A DNA stretch of 64,000 nucleotides from Paenibacillus sp. ACRRY (GTDB lineage: Bacteria; Bacillota; Bacilli; Paenibacillales; Paenibacillaceae): contig NZ_JAKRNM010000001.1 of the NCBI RefSeq assembly GCF_022346995.1, positions 1,860,001 to 1,924,000 on the forward strand, in the 5' to 3' direction. The notes below the pieces were generated by a model. It did no database searches, was not told the origin of the DNA, and was given only the letters and a program-made list of their open reading frames with translations. This document shows positions 41,973 to 50,482 of the stretch, piece after piece; the first letter of the stretch is position 1; each line of letters starts with the position of its first letter. The translations under genes were made by a program, and so were the position numbers.

Positions 41973-44900
41973 TTACAATGCACGAATGACAAATTCAAAT
42001 TCCAGTTCGCCGTCCGAGGCAATGCGATATTCCGGATGAACCGGTGCACCCCAGCTATCATCACCGCCAACACCCATCTGTTTGCCAGCTACAGTAACCA
42101 CAGTATAATGCACGGGCGGCAGCTCGTATACATGCTGAGCGTTTTCCAGTTCAAATGCCGTATACGGCGATACGTTCAGCTCAACCGGAGCTGCAGAAGC
42201 CTCAATTTTGAAGCCGCGTCCTGCATCATCAGTCAGTTTCGCCCAGCGTACTCCTGTGCGGTTGCCCGACTCCTGTGGTACCAGGTAAGGCGCAACCGTA
42301 TCCGCCACTTTACTGCCGTGAATGCCCAAGCGCGCACCAAATGCACGATCCGCATAGTTTTCTTCAGGTCCCATGGCTAGCCACTCTACGTTGCCATATT
42401 CCGGTGACGTTTTGAAAGACAGGGCATGAATCGGAAGGTCAGGCAATCCTGCCGTTCCTTTGTAGGCGTTACGAACATGCACGCTTCCATCTGCACACAC
42501 AGTATAAGCCACTTTCACCTGCACATCTGCAGAAATATTGAGCTTGTACGTGAATTCAATTCGATATTGATCTGGTTTCTGTTCTGCCTTCCACTCCACA
42601 CATCTTGGCAGCAGGCTAGCCGCATACCACGCTCCCAGTTCGAAGCCCATTGCTGTTCCTTTATCATTATCCGTCGTTGCCCGCCAGAACAATGGTGCAG
42701 GAGGCTGTGCAATCGTCTCACGACCAGACAGTTTGAGGGATACCAATGTGCCGAAGGCTTTGGAGAACAACACGTGAGTTTGACCTACACGGACACCAAT
42801 ATTCACATCGCCTTCAACCACCTGAATATCATTTGTCAGATTCAGATCCTCTGCAGCTGTTGCAATGGAATCTTGTATGAAAATATATTGGCCAAACGCA
42901 ACTTCATCCCCTTTATCCGCCCAGAGGGTAGCCGCTTTTAGAACGAATGCAACATTAACTGCATATTCGCCACCAGCCAGAGTGTCTGCATCCAGTGGAA
43001 GACTTACAGTTTTCTCGCTTTGTGCAGGCACATTAACTTCCAGCGTTCCGCGCAGCACTTCATGCCCCTCACGTTCCAGGCTGTACACCAGCTCGAATGC
43101 AGATGTATCCGCAAACAGGTTTCCGTTTACGATTTTGACCCCTTCACGATCCGGGAACAACTTGATATTTTGGTAAAGGAATTTCACTTCCTGCATTTTG
43201 GCAGTTACTTTGCGATCTGCGTGTACGATACCGTTTCCGCAGAACGAGTAGTCCGAAGGACGATCGCCGAAATCGCCGCCGTATGCGAGGTATTCCTTGC
43301 CGTAACGATCTTTCTTATAGATGGACTGATCGATGTAATCCCAGATGAATCCACCTTGATACATCGGGTATTTGTCTTCCAGTTCCGTATATTTGTGCAT
43401 GCCACCGATAGAGTTACCCATGGCGTGCATGTACTCACAGCTGATATAAGGCTTGGTCGGATTCGCATTCAGGAATTCCTCAATGTCTGCTGGTTTGGCA
43501 TACATGCGGCTCTCCATATCACTTGTCTCATCAAAACGACGATCATGGAAAACTCCCTCATAATGCACCAGACGTGTTGGGTCTGCCGATTTGAAGTATT
43601 GGGATACTTTGTAGATGACTTCACCGCCATGTGACTCGTTACCACAGGACCAGATCAGAATGGATGGGTGGTTTTTGTCACGCTCCACCATGGATACAGC
43701 GCGATCCATGACAATGTCATGCCACTCTGGCTTATCTCCAGGAATCACCCAGGAAGGCTCAACGGCGCCAAGTTTTTGCCAGGAACCATGCGTCTCCAGG
43801 TTCATCTCATCAATAACATACAATCCGTATTCGTCACACAATTCATACCAAAGGCTTTGATTCGGATAATGTGATGTTCGAACCGCATTCATATTGTTTT
43901 GTTTGATGGTGCGCACATCCCAGAGCATGTCCTCTTTGGTAATGGCACGGCCACGGCGCGCGTTGAACTCGTGACGGTTAACTCCTTTGAATACAATGCG
44001 TTTACCGTTGATATGCATTACTTTATCGATCATTTCAAACTTGCGGAAACCAACGGACTGAGGCACAACCTCAACCAGCTGGCCTGCAGCATCATATACT
44101 CGAATGTATAAACGATACAAATACGGTATTTCCGCACTCCAAAGGTTTACCTTGCCAATCTCCTCCTGAAGATGAACAAGTCCATTCGTAACATCCACAC
44201 CACCCAATGTTTTCACGGTGTTTCCTTCAGCATCGCGCAGTTCGGCTTCTACTCGTGCTCCCGCCGAAGCTTTACCTTCCAGCTTCAGATCGAGGTTCAG
44301 CGTACCGTTTGTATAGGACTCATCCAGATCCGTTACCACATGCAGGTCCCGGATGTGTGCTGCAGGTACCGTATAGAGATATACGTCTCTGAAGATGCCG
44401 GAGAAGCGCCAAAAATCCTGATCTTCCAGCCAGCTGCCTGTGCTGCGCTGATACACTTCCACAGCCAGTTTGTTCTCTCCGTCCTGAAGGAATGGCGTGA
44501 GATCGAAGTCCGATGGGGTGAAGCTATCTTCTCCGTATCCCACGAACTGACCATTAAGCCACACATAGAATGCTGACTCTACTCCCTGAAAGGAGATGTA
44601 TACCGGATTGTTCTGCCATCCTGATGGCAGGTGGAACGTCCGAATGTAGCTTCCGACTGCATTTTTGTCCTGTGGCAGTGCTGGCGGACGCAGTTCGTTC
44701 AATCCATCCCAAGGATACTGCGTATTTACATATTGAATTTGACCATAACCTTGAAGCTGAATGTGACCAGGCACTTCGATATCATCCCAGCCTTCACTGG
44801 AGTAATCTGTTTGGTAGAACAGTTCAGGCCGGCAATCTGGACGAATGGCATAATTGAATTTCCAGGTTCCGTTCAGGTCATAACGCATCTTCATAGTTCC

Positions 44901-45020
44901 TGGTGTCTGTGCTTCCTCCATTGTGCTGTAATAACGATGATCCGAGTAAGCGTTTAGTCGGTTGACCTCAAAAACGCTTACATCTCCCAGCCAGTTGATA
45001 TCTGCTTGTGTTGCTTTCAT
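41973..45020 (-). CDS. lacZ: Beta-galactosidase, glycoside hydrolase family 2
   Basis: LacZ-type cytosolic beta-galactosidase that releases galactose from lactose or galacto-oligosaccharides. The 1015-residue protein has the sugar-binding domain (WKFNYAIRP, VPGHIQLQGYG), immunoglobulin-like domain, the TIM barrel with acid/base Glu462 (CGNESHGGE) and nucleophile Glu529 (ISCEYMHAMGNS), and the C-terminal beta-sandwich of long LacZ. No signal peptide. GAGGGAG lies before the ATG. It follows a sugar ABC operon but a terminator lies between, so it may have its own promoter. The ABC importer beside it may supply its substrate. Confidence 0.95.
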   Translation of the reverse strand: MKATQADINWLGDVSVFEVNRLNAYSDHRYYSTMEEAQTPGTMKMRYDLNGTWKFNYAIRPDCRPELFYQTDYSSEGWDDIEVPGHIQLQGYGQIQYVNTQYPWDGLNELRPPALPQDKNAVGSYIRTFHLPSGWQNNPVYISFQGVESAFYVWLNGQFVGYGEDSFTPSDFDLTPFLQDGENKLAVEVYQRSTGSWLEDQDFWRFSGIFRDVYLYTVPAAHIRDLHVVTDLDESYTNGTLNLDLKLEGKASAGARVEAELRDAEGNTVKTLGGVDVTNGLVHLQEEIGKVNLWSAEIPYLYRLYIRVYDAAGQLVEVVPQSVGFRKFEMIDKVMHINGKRIVFKGVNRHEFNARRGRAITKEDMLWDVRTIKQNNMNAVRTSHYPNQSLWYELCDEYGLYVIDEMNLETHGSWQKLGAVEPSWVIPGDKPEWHDIVMDRAVSMVERDKNHPSILIWSCGNESHGGEVIYKVSQYFKSADPTRLVHYEGVFHDRRFDETSDMESRMYAKPADIEEFLNANPTKPYISCEYMHAMGNSIGGMHKYTELEDKYPMYQGGFIWDYIDQSIYKKDRYGKEYLAYGGDFGDRPSDYSFCGNGIVHADRKVTAKMQEVKFLYQNIKLFPDREGVKIVNGNLFADTSAFELVYSLEREGHEVLRGTLEVNVPAQSEKTVSLPLDADTLAGGEYAVNVAFVLKAATLWADKGDEVAFGQYIFIQDSIATAAEDLNLTNDIQVVEGDVNIGVRVGQTHVLFSKAFGTLVSLKLSGRETIAQPPAPLFWRATTDNDKGTAMGFELGAWYAASLLPRCVEWKAEQKPDQYRIEFTYKLNISADVQVKVAYTVCADGSVHVRNAYKGTAGLPDLPIHALSFKTSPEYGNVEWLAMGPEENYADRAFGARLGIHGSKVADTVAPYLVPQESGNRTGVRWAKLTDDAGRGFKIEASAAPVELNVSPYTAFELENAQHVYELPPVHYTVVTVAGKQMGVGGDDSWGAPVHPEYRIASDGELEFEFVIRAL

Positions 45021-45109
45021 CGGCTCTCTCTCCCTCTAGTGCGAAGTGTATAGTATGAGTTATTCAAGATTCAGACCTGTAATTCCTCTTCCAATAACAA
45101 ACAGAAAGA

Positions 45110-45138
45110 CAGAGGTACACCATTGCTGGTGTCCTCTG
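45110..45138 (-). terminator. Terminator of the sugar ABC operon
   Basis: CAGAGG-ACACCA pairs with TGGTGT-CCTCTG. The T-run is better on the plus strand, but on the minus strand TCTTTCTG follows. It lies between the last permease gene and the GH2 gene. Confidence 0.65.
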
Positions 45139-45184
45139 TGTTTTTTCTCTACATCAGTCTTTTCAGATGACATCCACTATTCCA

Positions 45185-46015
45185 TTATTTCACAGAACCA
45201 ACCATACCAGCGACAAAGTGTTTCTGCATAATGAAGAACACTAATGCTGTAGGCAGCGTGGCGATGACAATCGCAGTCATGATCACCCCATAATCCGGCG
45301 AGTAACTGGAGCCGAGGTTGGAGATCAGCAATGGAATCGTTTGTTGATCTGGTGTCTGCAGCACAACGAGTGGCCACAGGTAGTTATTCCAGCTGCTCAT
45401 GAATGTAATGATCGCAGCTGCCGCATATGTTGTTTTCATTGTAGGCATGTAGATCTTCAGGAAGATACCCAGTTCGCTAAGACCATCGATCCGGCCTGCT
45501 TCAAGCATCTCTTTCGGGAACATTTTGGTGTTCTGACGGAAGAAGAAGATCAGGAAGGCCGTTGTGATGGTTGGCAGAATGACTGCCGCCATCGTGTTAA
45601 TTCCCATAAACGGTGCAATTCCCGAGATGGTTGCAAACATCCGATAGAGTGGTACCATCAACGCTGCGAACGGAATCATCATAGAAAGCAGCAGGATGTT
45701 GAAGACGATGTCACGTGATTTCGTCCGGTACACTTCAAAGCCGTAACCAGCCATGGAACCAATCAACAGTGCAAGCACTGTGGAAATAATGGACACAATG
45801 GCCGAGTTGCCCAGTGCCTGTACCAGATTGGTGGTATCCAGCAGCTTCGTGAAGTTATCCAAGAAAGCCGAGCCAGGTAACAATCTGCCTTTGGTCACAT
45901 CTACCGAAGCATTCGTGGAGCTGACGAGCATCCAGAAAAATGGGAAGATCGATATGAAGGCCACAAGGGACAGGAATACATAGGTGAAAATGCGTTTCAC
46001 TTTGTTCTTAGCCAT
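45185..46015 (-). CDS. CUT1 sugar ABC transporter permease (MalG-like)
   Basis: Inner-membrane permease of a carbohydrate ABC importer. The 276-residue protein has six membrane segments and the EAA loop EAGRIDGLSELGIFLKIYMP (near residues 180-200; Glu-Ala-x-x-x-Gly pattern) that contacts the ATPase. The ATG at 46015 is chosen because AGGTGAT lies upstream and it overlaps the previous gene by eight bases; a longer start lacks support. No ATPase gene is present, so a shared MsmX-type ATPase encoded elsewhere is likely. Confidence 0.92.
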   Translation of the reverse strand: MAKNKVKRIFTYVFLSLVAFISIFPFFWMLVSSTNASVDVTKGRLLPGSAFLDNFTKLLDTTNLVQALGNSAIVSIISTVLALLIGSMAGYGFEVYRTKSRDIVFNILLLSMMIPFAALMVPLYRMFATISGIAPFMGINTMAAVILPTITTAFLIFFFRQNTKMFPKEMLEAGRIDGLSELGIFLKIYMPTMKTTYAAAAIITFMSSWNNYLWPLVVLQTPDQQTIPLLISNLGSSYSPDYGVIMTAIVIATLPTALVFFIMQKHFVAGMVGSVK

Positions 46016-46904
46016 TTTTATCACCTGCCACTTTAAACTGGATGATGGACAATACAATAATCATCAGCACGATGGAATACGAAACGGTTGCCGCATATCC
46101 GAAGTCCGGTGAATATTTGAACGAAAGGTTATAGATGTATTGAGAGATGGACATCGTTGCATTACCCGGTCCACCCTTGGTGATGTTCATGATCTCATCA
46201 AAGATTTGCAAGGTACCAATCGTTGATGTAATGGACGTGAACAGAATAATTGGTTTGAGCAATGGTACTGTAATTTTGAAAAATTGAGTAAATGCATTCG
46301 CTCCATCAATACGCGCTGCTTCATAGATCGATTGATCGATATTTTGCAGGGAAGACAGATAGAAAATCATGTTATATCCGGTCCAACGCCAAGTAACGGC
46401 GATTATGATCGTAATTTTAGCCCAGAACGGGTCGGTGATCCATTGAATCGGTTCAGCAATGACATGCAGATTCATCAGGAATTGATTGACCATTCCATCT
46501 GCAGAGAACAAATACTTGAATACAACAGAGTAGGCAACCAGTGAGGTTACACAAGGTAAAAATATTGCAGTACGGAAAAAGCTGCGGAAGCGCAGTGTGC
46601 TGTCATTCAATAGAACGGAAATGAACAATCCGAGAATGATCATGACAGGGACTTGAATGATCAGATACAAAAATGTATTTGATACGGCTGTACGGAACGT
46701 TGTATCAATAAACAACCTTTTATAGTTATCGAGCCCCGTAAATTCAAGATTGGCACCCACGCCAGACTTGAAAGATAAGAGCAGTGCCTGCAGCATCGGA
46801 TAGAAGTAGAATGCAACGATCCCGATGACAGCGAGCGAAATAAAAGCCCATCCAGTCAAATTATTTTTCTTTTGGAGACTGTCTCCTGTATTCATGGCTT
46901 TCAC
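46008..46904 (-). CDS. CUT1 sugar ABC transporter permease (MalF/UgpA-like)
   Basis: Partner permease of the same importer, 298 residues with six membrane segments and the EAA motif EAARIDGANAFTQFFKITVP near residue 205. The start is taken as GTG 46904 because GAGGAG sits seven bases upstream; the next in-frame ATG is three codons on, too far from the ribosome site. It follows the binding protein gene after an 88-base stem-loop that probably sets the ratio of binding protein to permease. Confidence 0.92.
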   Translation of the reverse strand: MKAMNTGDSLQKKNNLTGWAFISLAVIGIVAFYFYPMLQALLLSFKSGVGANLEFTGLDNYKRLFIDTTFRTAVSNTFLYLIIQVPVMIILGLFISVLLNDSTLRFRSFFRTAIFLPCVTSLVAYSVVFKYLFSADGMVNQFLMNLHVIAEPIQWITDPFWAKITIIIAVTWRWTGYNMIFYLSSLQNIDQSIYEAARIDGANAFTQFFKITVPLLKPIILFTSITSTIGTLQIFDEIMNITKGGPGNATMSISQYIYNLSFKYSPDFGYAATVSYSIVLMIIVLSIIQFKVAGDKNG

Positions 46905-46935
46905 AGTATGGCTCCTCTCTCTCCATGCAACATGG

Positions 46936-47023
46936 ATAGAACCCATGGAGCCTTCCACCATGTCCGGTCGGCAGTGTGCTTCGCCAGACGGTGGAACGGC
47001 TCCGATGCTTCCTTGGGTTCTAT
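46936..47023 (-). repeat. Intercistronic stem-loop between binding protein and permease genes
   Basis: ATAGAACCCA (46936-46945) pairs perfectly with TGGGTTCTAT (47014-47023) and GGAGCCTTCCACC (46947-46959) with GGTGGAACGGCTCC (46990-47003; one bulge). No T-run follows. Such a large stem at this place in ABC operons commonly protects the upstream binding-protein message from 3' decay. Confidence 0.7.
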
Positions 47024-47041
47024 AAGTTACCGTGGATCATC

Positions 47042-48334
47042 TTAGTTTAGTTGAGCTTCAGCTTGTTTTTGTGCATCAGCCAGAACGTCGTCAATTGCTT
47101 TGCCGTTCAGGAAGTTTTGCATTTCCACAACCAGAATGTCCTCAATTGCATATGTGTTGATACCGTAGTTTACGCTAGGGATTTCTTCAGTCCATTTTGC
47201 GAAGTCTGCAAACACTTTTTGTCCACCGAAGAACTCATCTTCTTTGTTAAATGCTTCACCTTCTGTAGCCGGTTTGTATGTTCCGATTGCGCCGATACCG
47301 TTAAGCAGGTCTTGATACAATTGTTTGTCAGAACCAAACGTACTGCCAAGGAAATCTGCAGCTTGATCTGCACCAGGAACATTGTTCATAACATACCAGG
47401 AGCTTCCTCCGAGGTTGGATGCATGTACAGAGTTTGGTTGACCAGCCATTTTAGGAAGCGGAGCTACCGCCCATTGACCGGATTGGGATGCTTCTTGACG
47501 AACAGATGGTGTAATCCAGTTACCTGTTGGGATAGTGGATACGTCACCGTTATTGAAAGCTGCTACGAACTGGCTCCAGTCGGAGTTCAGTTTAACCACA
47601 TTGGCATCCATCATTGCTTTGTAGGTTACAAATGCTTCTTTCAATGCTGCATTTCCAGCCAGGTCTGGTGTTTTACCATCTTCAGCAGAATACCATTTAC
47701 CTGCGGATTGAATCATCATACGGATCAGACCCAGGTCATTCGGATCAAGAGTGATCAGATCTTTACCTGTTTTTGCTTTGACATCTTTACCAATTTGGAT
47801 GTAATCATCCCAAGTGATATCTTGCAGATCTTCAGCTTTGTAACCAGCTTGCTCCAGCAAGTCTGTTCTGTAGTAGAGACCCGTTACACCAGAGTCAAAT
47901 GGTACACCGTATTGTTTGCCGTCATAAGCTGTCGGTCCCAATTTGTAATCGGCAAAGTCAGAAGCCGTGAAGTTGGAAGACAGATCCTTGAAGGCATCAG
48001 GGTAGGCGTTCAGGAAGCTTTGTGCACGGTAGTCTTCAATCAGTACGATATTTGGAAGACCGTTGCTTGTTCCCGAGTTCAAACCTGTGTTGAGTTTTTG
48101 GATAATATCATTCTGTGCATATTCAACAACGTTAATTTTTACATCAGGATGATCCTTAGCATAAGCTTCTTTTGCTGTATTCAATGCAGCAATGTTGAAC
48201 GATGGGTCCCAAGCCCAGATCGTAATTTCATTGGATGCTTTATCACCTTCGCTTGCCGTGTTGCCTCCTCCACCGGAAGAACATGCGGACAATAGCAGGA
48301 CAGTAACGAGCATCAATACCCACATTTTTTTCAA
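47042..48334 (-). CDS. Sugar ABC transporter binding lipoprotein
   Basis: Extracellular solute-binding protein (family 1) that delivers an oligosaccharide to the two permeases. The 430-residue protein has a lipoprotein signal peptide MKKMWVLMLVTVLLLSAC with Cys18 as lipidation site and a Ser/Gly linker, then a MalE/UgpB-like fold (ITIWAWDPSFNIAALNTAKEAY, YRTDLLEQAGYKAEDL). The start is taken as TTG 48334: GGGGAG lies nine bases upstream and it yields a proper signal peptide. Substrate unknown; the glycosidases nearby point to galactosides or xylan-type oligosaccharides. Confidence 0.92.
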   Translation of the reverse strand: MKKMWVLMLVTVLLLSACSSGGGGNTASEGDKASNEITIWAWDPSFNIAALNTAKEAYAKDHPDVKINVVEYAQNDIIQKLNTGLNSGTSNGLPNIVLIEDYRAQSFLNAYPDAFKDLSSNFTASDFADYKLGPTAYDGKQYGVPFDSGVTGLYYRTDLLEQAGYKAEDLQDITWDDYIQIGKDVKAKTGKDLITLDPNDLGLIRMMIQSAGKWYSAEDGKTPDLAGNAALKEAFVTYKAMMDANVVKLNSDWSQFVAAFNNGDVSTIPTGNWITPSVRQEASQSGQWAVAPLPKMAGQPNSVHASNLGGSSWYVMNNVPGADQAADFLGSTFGSDKQLYQDLLNGIGAIGTYKPATEGEAFNKEDEFFGGQKVFADFAKWTEEIPSVNYGINTYAIEDILVVEMQNFLNGKAIDDVLADAQKQAEAQLN

Positions 48335-48382
48335 ATCATTCAACTCCCCTTCAACCTCTTTGTGTGTAATTTGTTTGCGTTT

Positions 48383-48400
48383 TCTGAAAGCGGTTGCTTT
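48383..48400. promoter_or_regulatory. LacI/CcpA-type operator upstream of the binding protein gene, site 1
   Basis: TGAAAGCGGTTGCTTTCG contains GAAAGC/GCTTTC inverted arms around a CGG core. On the minus strand it shares GCAACCGSTTTC with site 2. It differs from the cre consensus at two positions. Confidence 0.5.
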
Positions 48401-48492
48401 CGATGTATTCATCTTATCATTCCCAAATCGGCATTCGTTAGTAATAATTTTGTACGGATTTGTCATCTTATTGCCACAATGAAAACCTTTAC

Positions 48493-48506
48493 AGAAACCG
48501 GTTGCA
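48493..48506. promoter_or_regulatory. LacI/CcpA-type operator upstream of the binding protein gene, site 2
   Basis: AGAAACCGGTTGCA has the AAACCGGTT core of LacI-family operators; two differences from the cre consensus. It lies about 110 bases upstream of site 1. Confidence 0.5.
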
Positions 48507-48605
48507 TTAAATTTGGTTTTTGGTAATTCCTTTTGATTTTGGAGTATATCGAGCCAAAAATTTTACCATTGAAGCAAAATACCGCTTTCATTAATAAAAA
48601 TAAAA

Positions 48606-48645
48606 AAGCCTTTCTAGTGGAGACCACGCCACCACAGAAAGACTT
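48606..48645 (-). terminator. Terminator of the two-component operon
   Basis: On the minus strand AAGTCTTTCT pairs with AGAAAGGCTT (with GTGG/CCAC inside), followed by TTTTTA. Confidence 0.85.
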
Positions 48646-48691
48646 TTTATCAGTTTAGAATGTGAGTTCATGTTGCATCTGTGCCATTTCT

Positions 48692-50464
48692 TCAGCTTGT
48701 AATCAGCGGAAGTGTAACCGTCACTCTTGTCCCCTCGCCTGGCGTACTCATAATCGTCACACCATAAGGGGCACCATACAACAGTTCAATTCGGTCATGC
48801 ACATTACGAATGCCAATGCCGCTAAACAACTGCCGATTATTTTTGGGATTAGGCAATGATTCGCCCATCGCAAACCCTTCAATACCGTCTCCATTATCCA
48901 TGATCTCGCATATGAGCGTTTCTCCTGCCCGTGAGACAAGAACATGAATGGTGCCAGTCTCTTTGCGGTTAAAGGCGTGGAAAAAGGCGTTTTCAATAAA
49001 CGGTTGGATGACAAGTTTGGGTACATGGTAGTGATTACAGTCGGGTGCTACATAAAAGGCCGCTTTGATTCGTCCACCATAACGGACATGATTAATGAAG
49101 ACATAATTTTTCAGGTTCTCCACTTCCTGCTCTACCATGACCGTTTCGCTTACGTCGCTGATCGTATTTTGCAGTAAGGCAATCAATGCGTTAATGGTCT
49201 CTGCTGCCCGGTCCTTATTTCCCTGCTGCACGAGTACCTTCACCGAAGCCAGGGTATTATACAAAAAATGAGGATTAATCTGGCTTTGCAATGCCGCAAG
49301 TTCTGCATTGCGCTGTTCCCGCTGGGTTAATACGAGCTGATCCACGTAGTCATGAAGCTCATCCAGCATGTAATTGTACGCATGACCAATCTGCCTGCTC
49401 TCATAACTTCCACTAACCGGAATGTAGTTATCGAGATCGCTTTTCGTAATATTGGACATTTGCTTCACGAGCCTGCGCAGCGACTTTGTAATTTGGTTGG
49501 TTATTAAAAACACCAGTACAAGCGCCCCAGCCACAATGGCTGCACAAATCAAGGCAATGGTTTTCAAATCAAGCAATTGTCCCACAGCCTGATCCTTGTC
49601 AACGACGTTAATAATATAGAAACGGTAAAACGGCAGATATTCGGACAGGACTACGCTATCCTGCTCCATGACCTTTGCATTTATTCCATTATTATTGCTT
49701 TTTGTGGCCATCTGTCTGGCGTAAGAAAGAAGATCCAGCTGCTTCGTGCCAATCCATTCCTCCCGGTTCGAAGACACAATTTCCCCATTTTCATTGAGGA
49801 TGACCACATCGTTGCCTCTACTCGTAAAACTGCTGTAGAACTGACGGAACACATTCTCTCTAATGGTTACATAGAGCGTTCCGTAGATCCGGCTCTCGGT
49901 CCGATCCGCCAGTGCTTTCGTAGCTGAAATCATCTGCTGTGTGCCCACGTCGGCATCCGTTCGGTAATCGTCAAAAATCAGCCGATTCGGTGTCTCCACA
50001 GCTTCGATTGTAATCGGCAGTTCTTTTAGTTCCTCTACCGACATTCTCAGGTGGGATCGATCCGTAGAATAGGTGCGCCCATTAATTCCACTAATCGTAA
50101 TGCCGACCTCATAAGATTCCATAATGGACTGGATACGATCCATCGATTCCCTCATATTGTAATAGGATTTTGCCATCGTGAGAGAATCCCCCTCTCCCTC
50201 CGACAGATAACCGCGAATTGCCCCGCTTTGGCTTACGTTGTTGGAGACGGCCGCAATCGCATCATTAAAGGATTCGAATGTGGTCTTAATCTGACTGAGC
50301 ACTTTGGAGTTTGTAATGCTAAATGTCTCGGTAAACAGCTTCGTCGACATATGGACAGTAGTCCATAAAATAAGTACGGAAACGAGAATGATACTAATCA
50401 CCATGACGAGAAACAGCTTGGGAAACAATCCGAGACGTGATAATCCGTTCATCCATTTCTTCAT
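48692..50464 (-). CDS. YesM-type sensor histidine kinase
   Basis: Membrane sensor kinase of the LytS/YesM-like class paired with YesN-type regulators, which control sugar ABC genes in Paenibacillus and Bacillus. The 590-residue protein has two membrane segments (about 14-34 and 295-320) around an extracellular sensing domain, a HAMP domain (TKSLRRLVKQMSNITKSDLDNY), phosphorylated His399 in LQSQINPHFLYNTL, and a HATPase domain with DNGDGIEG and SGIGIRNVHDRI. AAGGAAAAG precedes the ATG at 50464. It is cotranscribed behind the response regulator gene. Confidence 0.93.
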   Translation of the reverse strand: MKKWMNGLSRLGLFPKLFLVMVISIILVSVLILWTTVHMSTKLFTETFSITNSKVLSQIKTTFESFNDAIAAVSNNVSQSGAIRGYLSEGEGDSLTMAKSYYNMRESMDRIQSIMESYEVGITISGINGRTYSTDRSHLRMSVEELKELPITIEAVETPNRLIFDDYRTDADVGTQQMISATKALADRTESRIYGTLYVTIRENVFRQFYSSFTSRGNDVVILNENGEIVSSNREEWIGTKQLDLLSYARQMATKSNNNGINAKVMEQDSVVLSEYLPFYRFYIINVVDKDQAVGQLLDLKTIALICAAIVAGALVLVFLITNQITKSLRRLVKQMSNITKSDLDNYIPVSGSYESRQIGHAYNYMLDELHDYVDQLVLTQREQRNAELAALQSQINPHFLYNTLASVKVLVQQGNKDRAAETINALIALLQNTISDVSETVMVEQEVENLKNYVFINHVRYGGRIKAAFYVAPDCNHYHVPKLVIQPFIENAFFHAFNRKETGTIHVLVSRAGETLICEIMDNGDGIEGFAMGESLPNPKNNRQLFSGIGIRNVHDRIELLYGAPYGVTIMSTPGEGTRVTVTLPLITS

Positions 50465-50482
50465 GATCTTTTCCTTCTGACT

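Larger units (their letters stand above)
48335..48605. other. Control region of the sugar ABC operon
   Basis: About 270 bases with the two LacI/CcpA-like operators and a long AT-rich tract. I find no reliable -35/-10 pair, in keeping with a promoter that depends on the neighbouring two-component system. No gene is seen. Confidence 0.45.

Noticed and set aside
47051..48295. Plus-strand open frame of 414 codons opposite the binding protein gene
   Set aside because: Cysteine-rich, low-sense translation produced by the complement of a real gene with signal peptide and family motifs.
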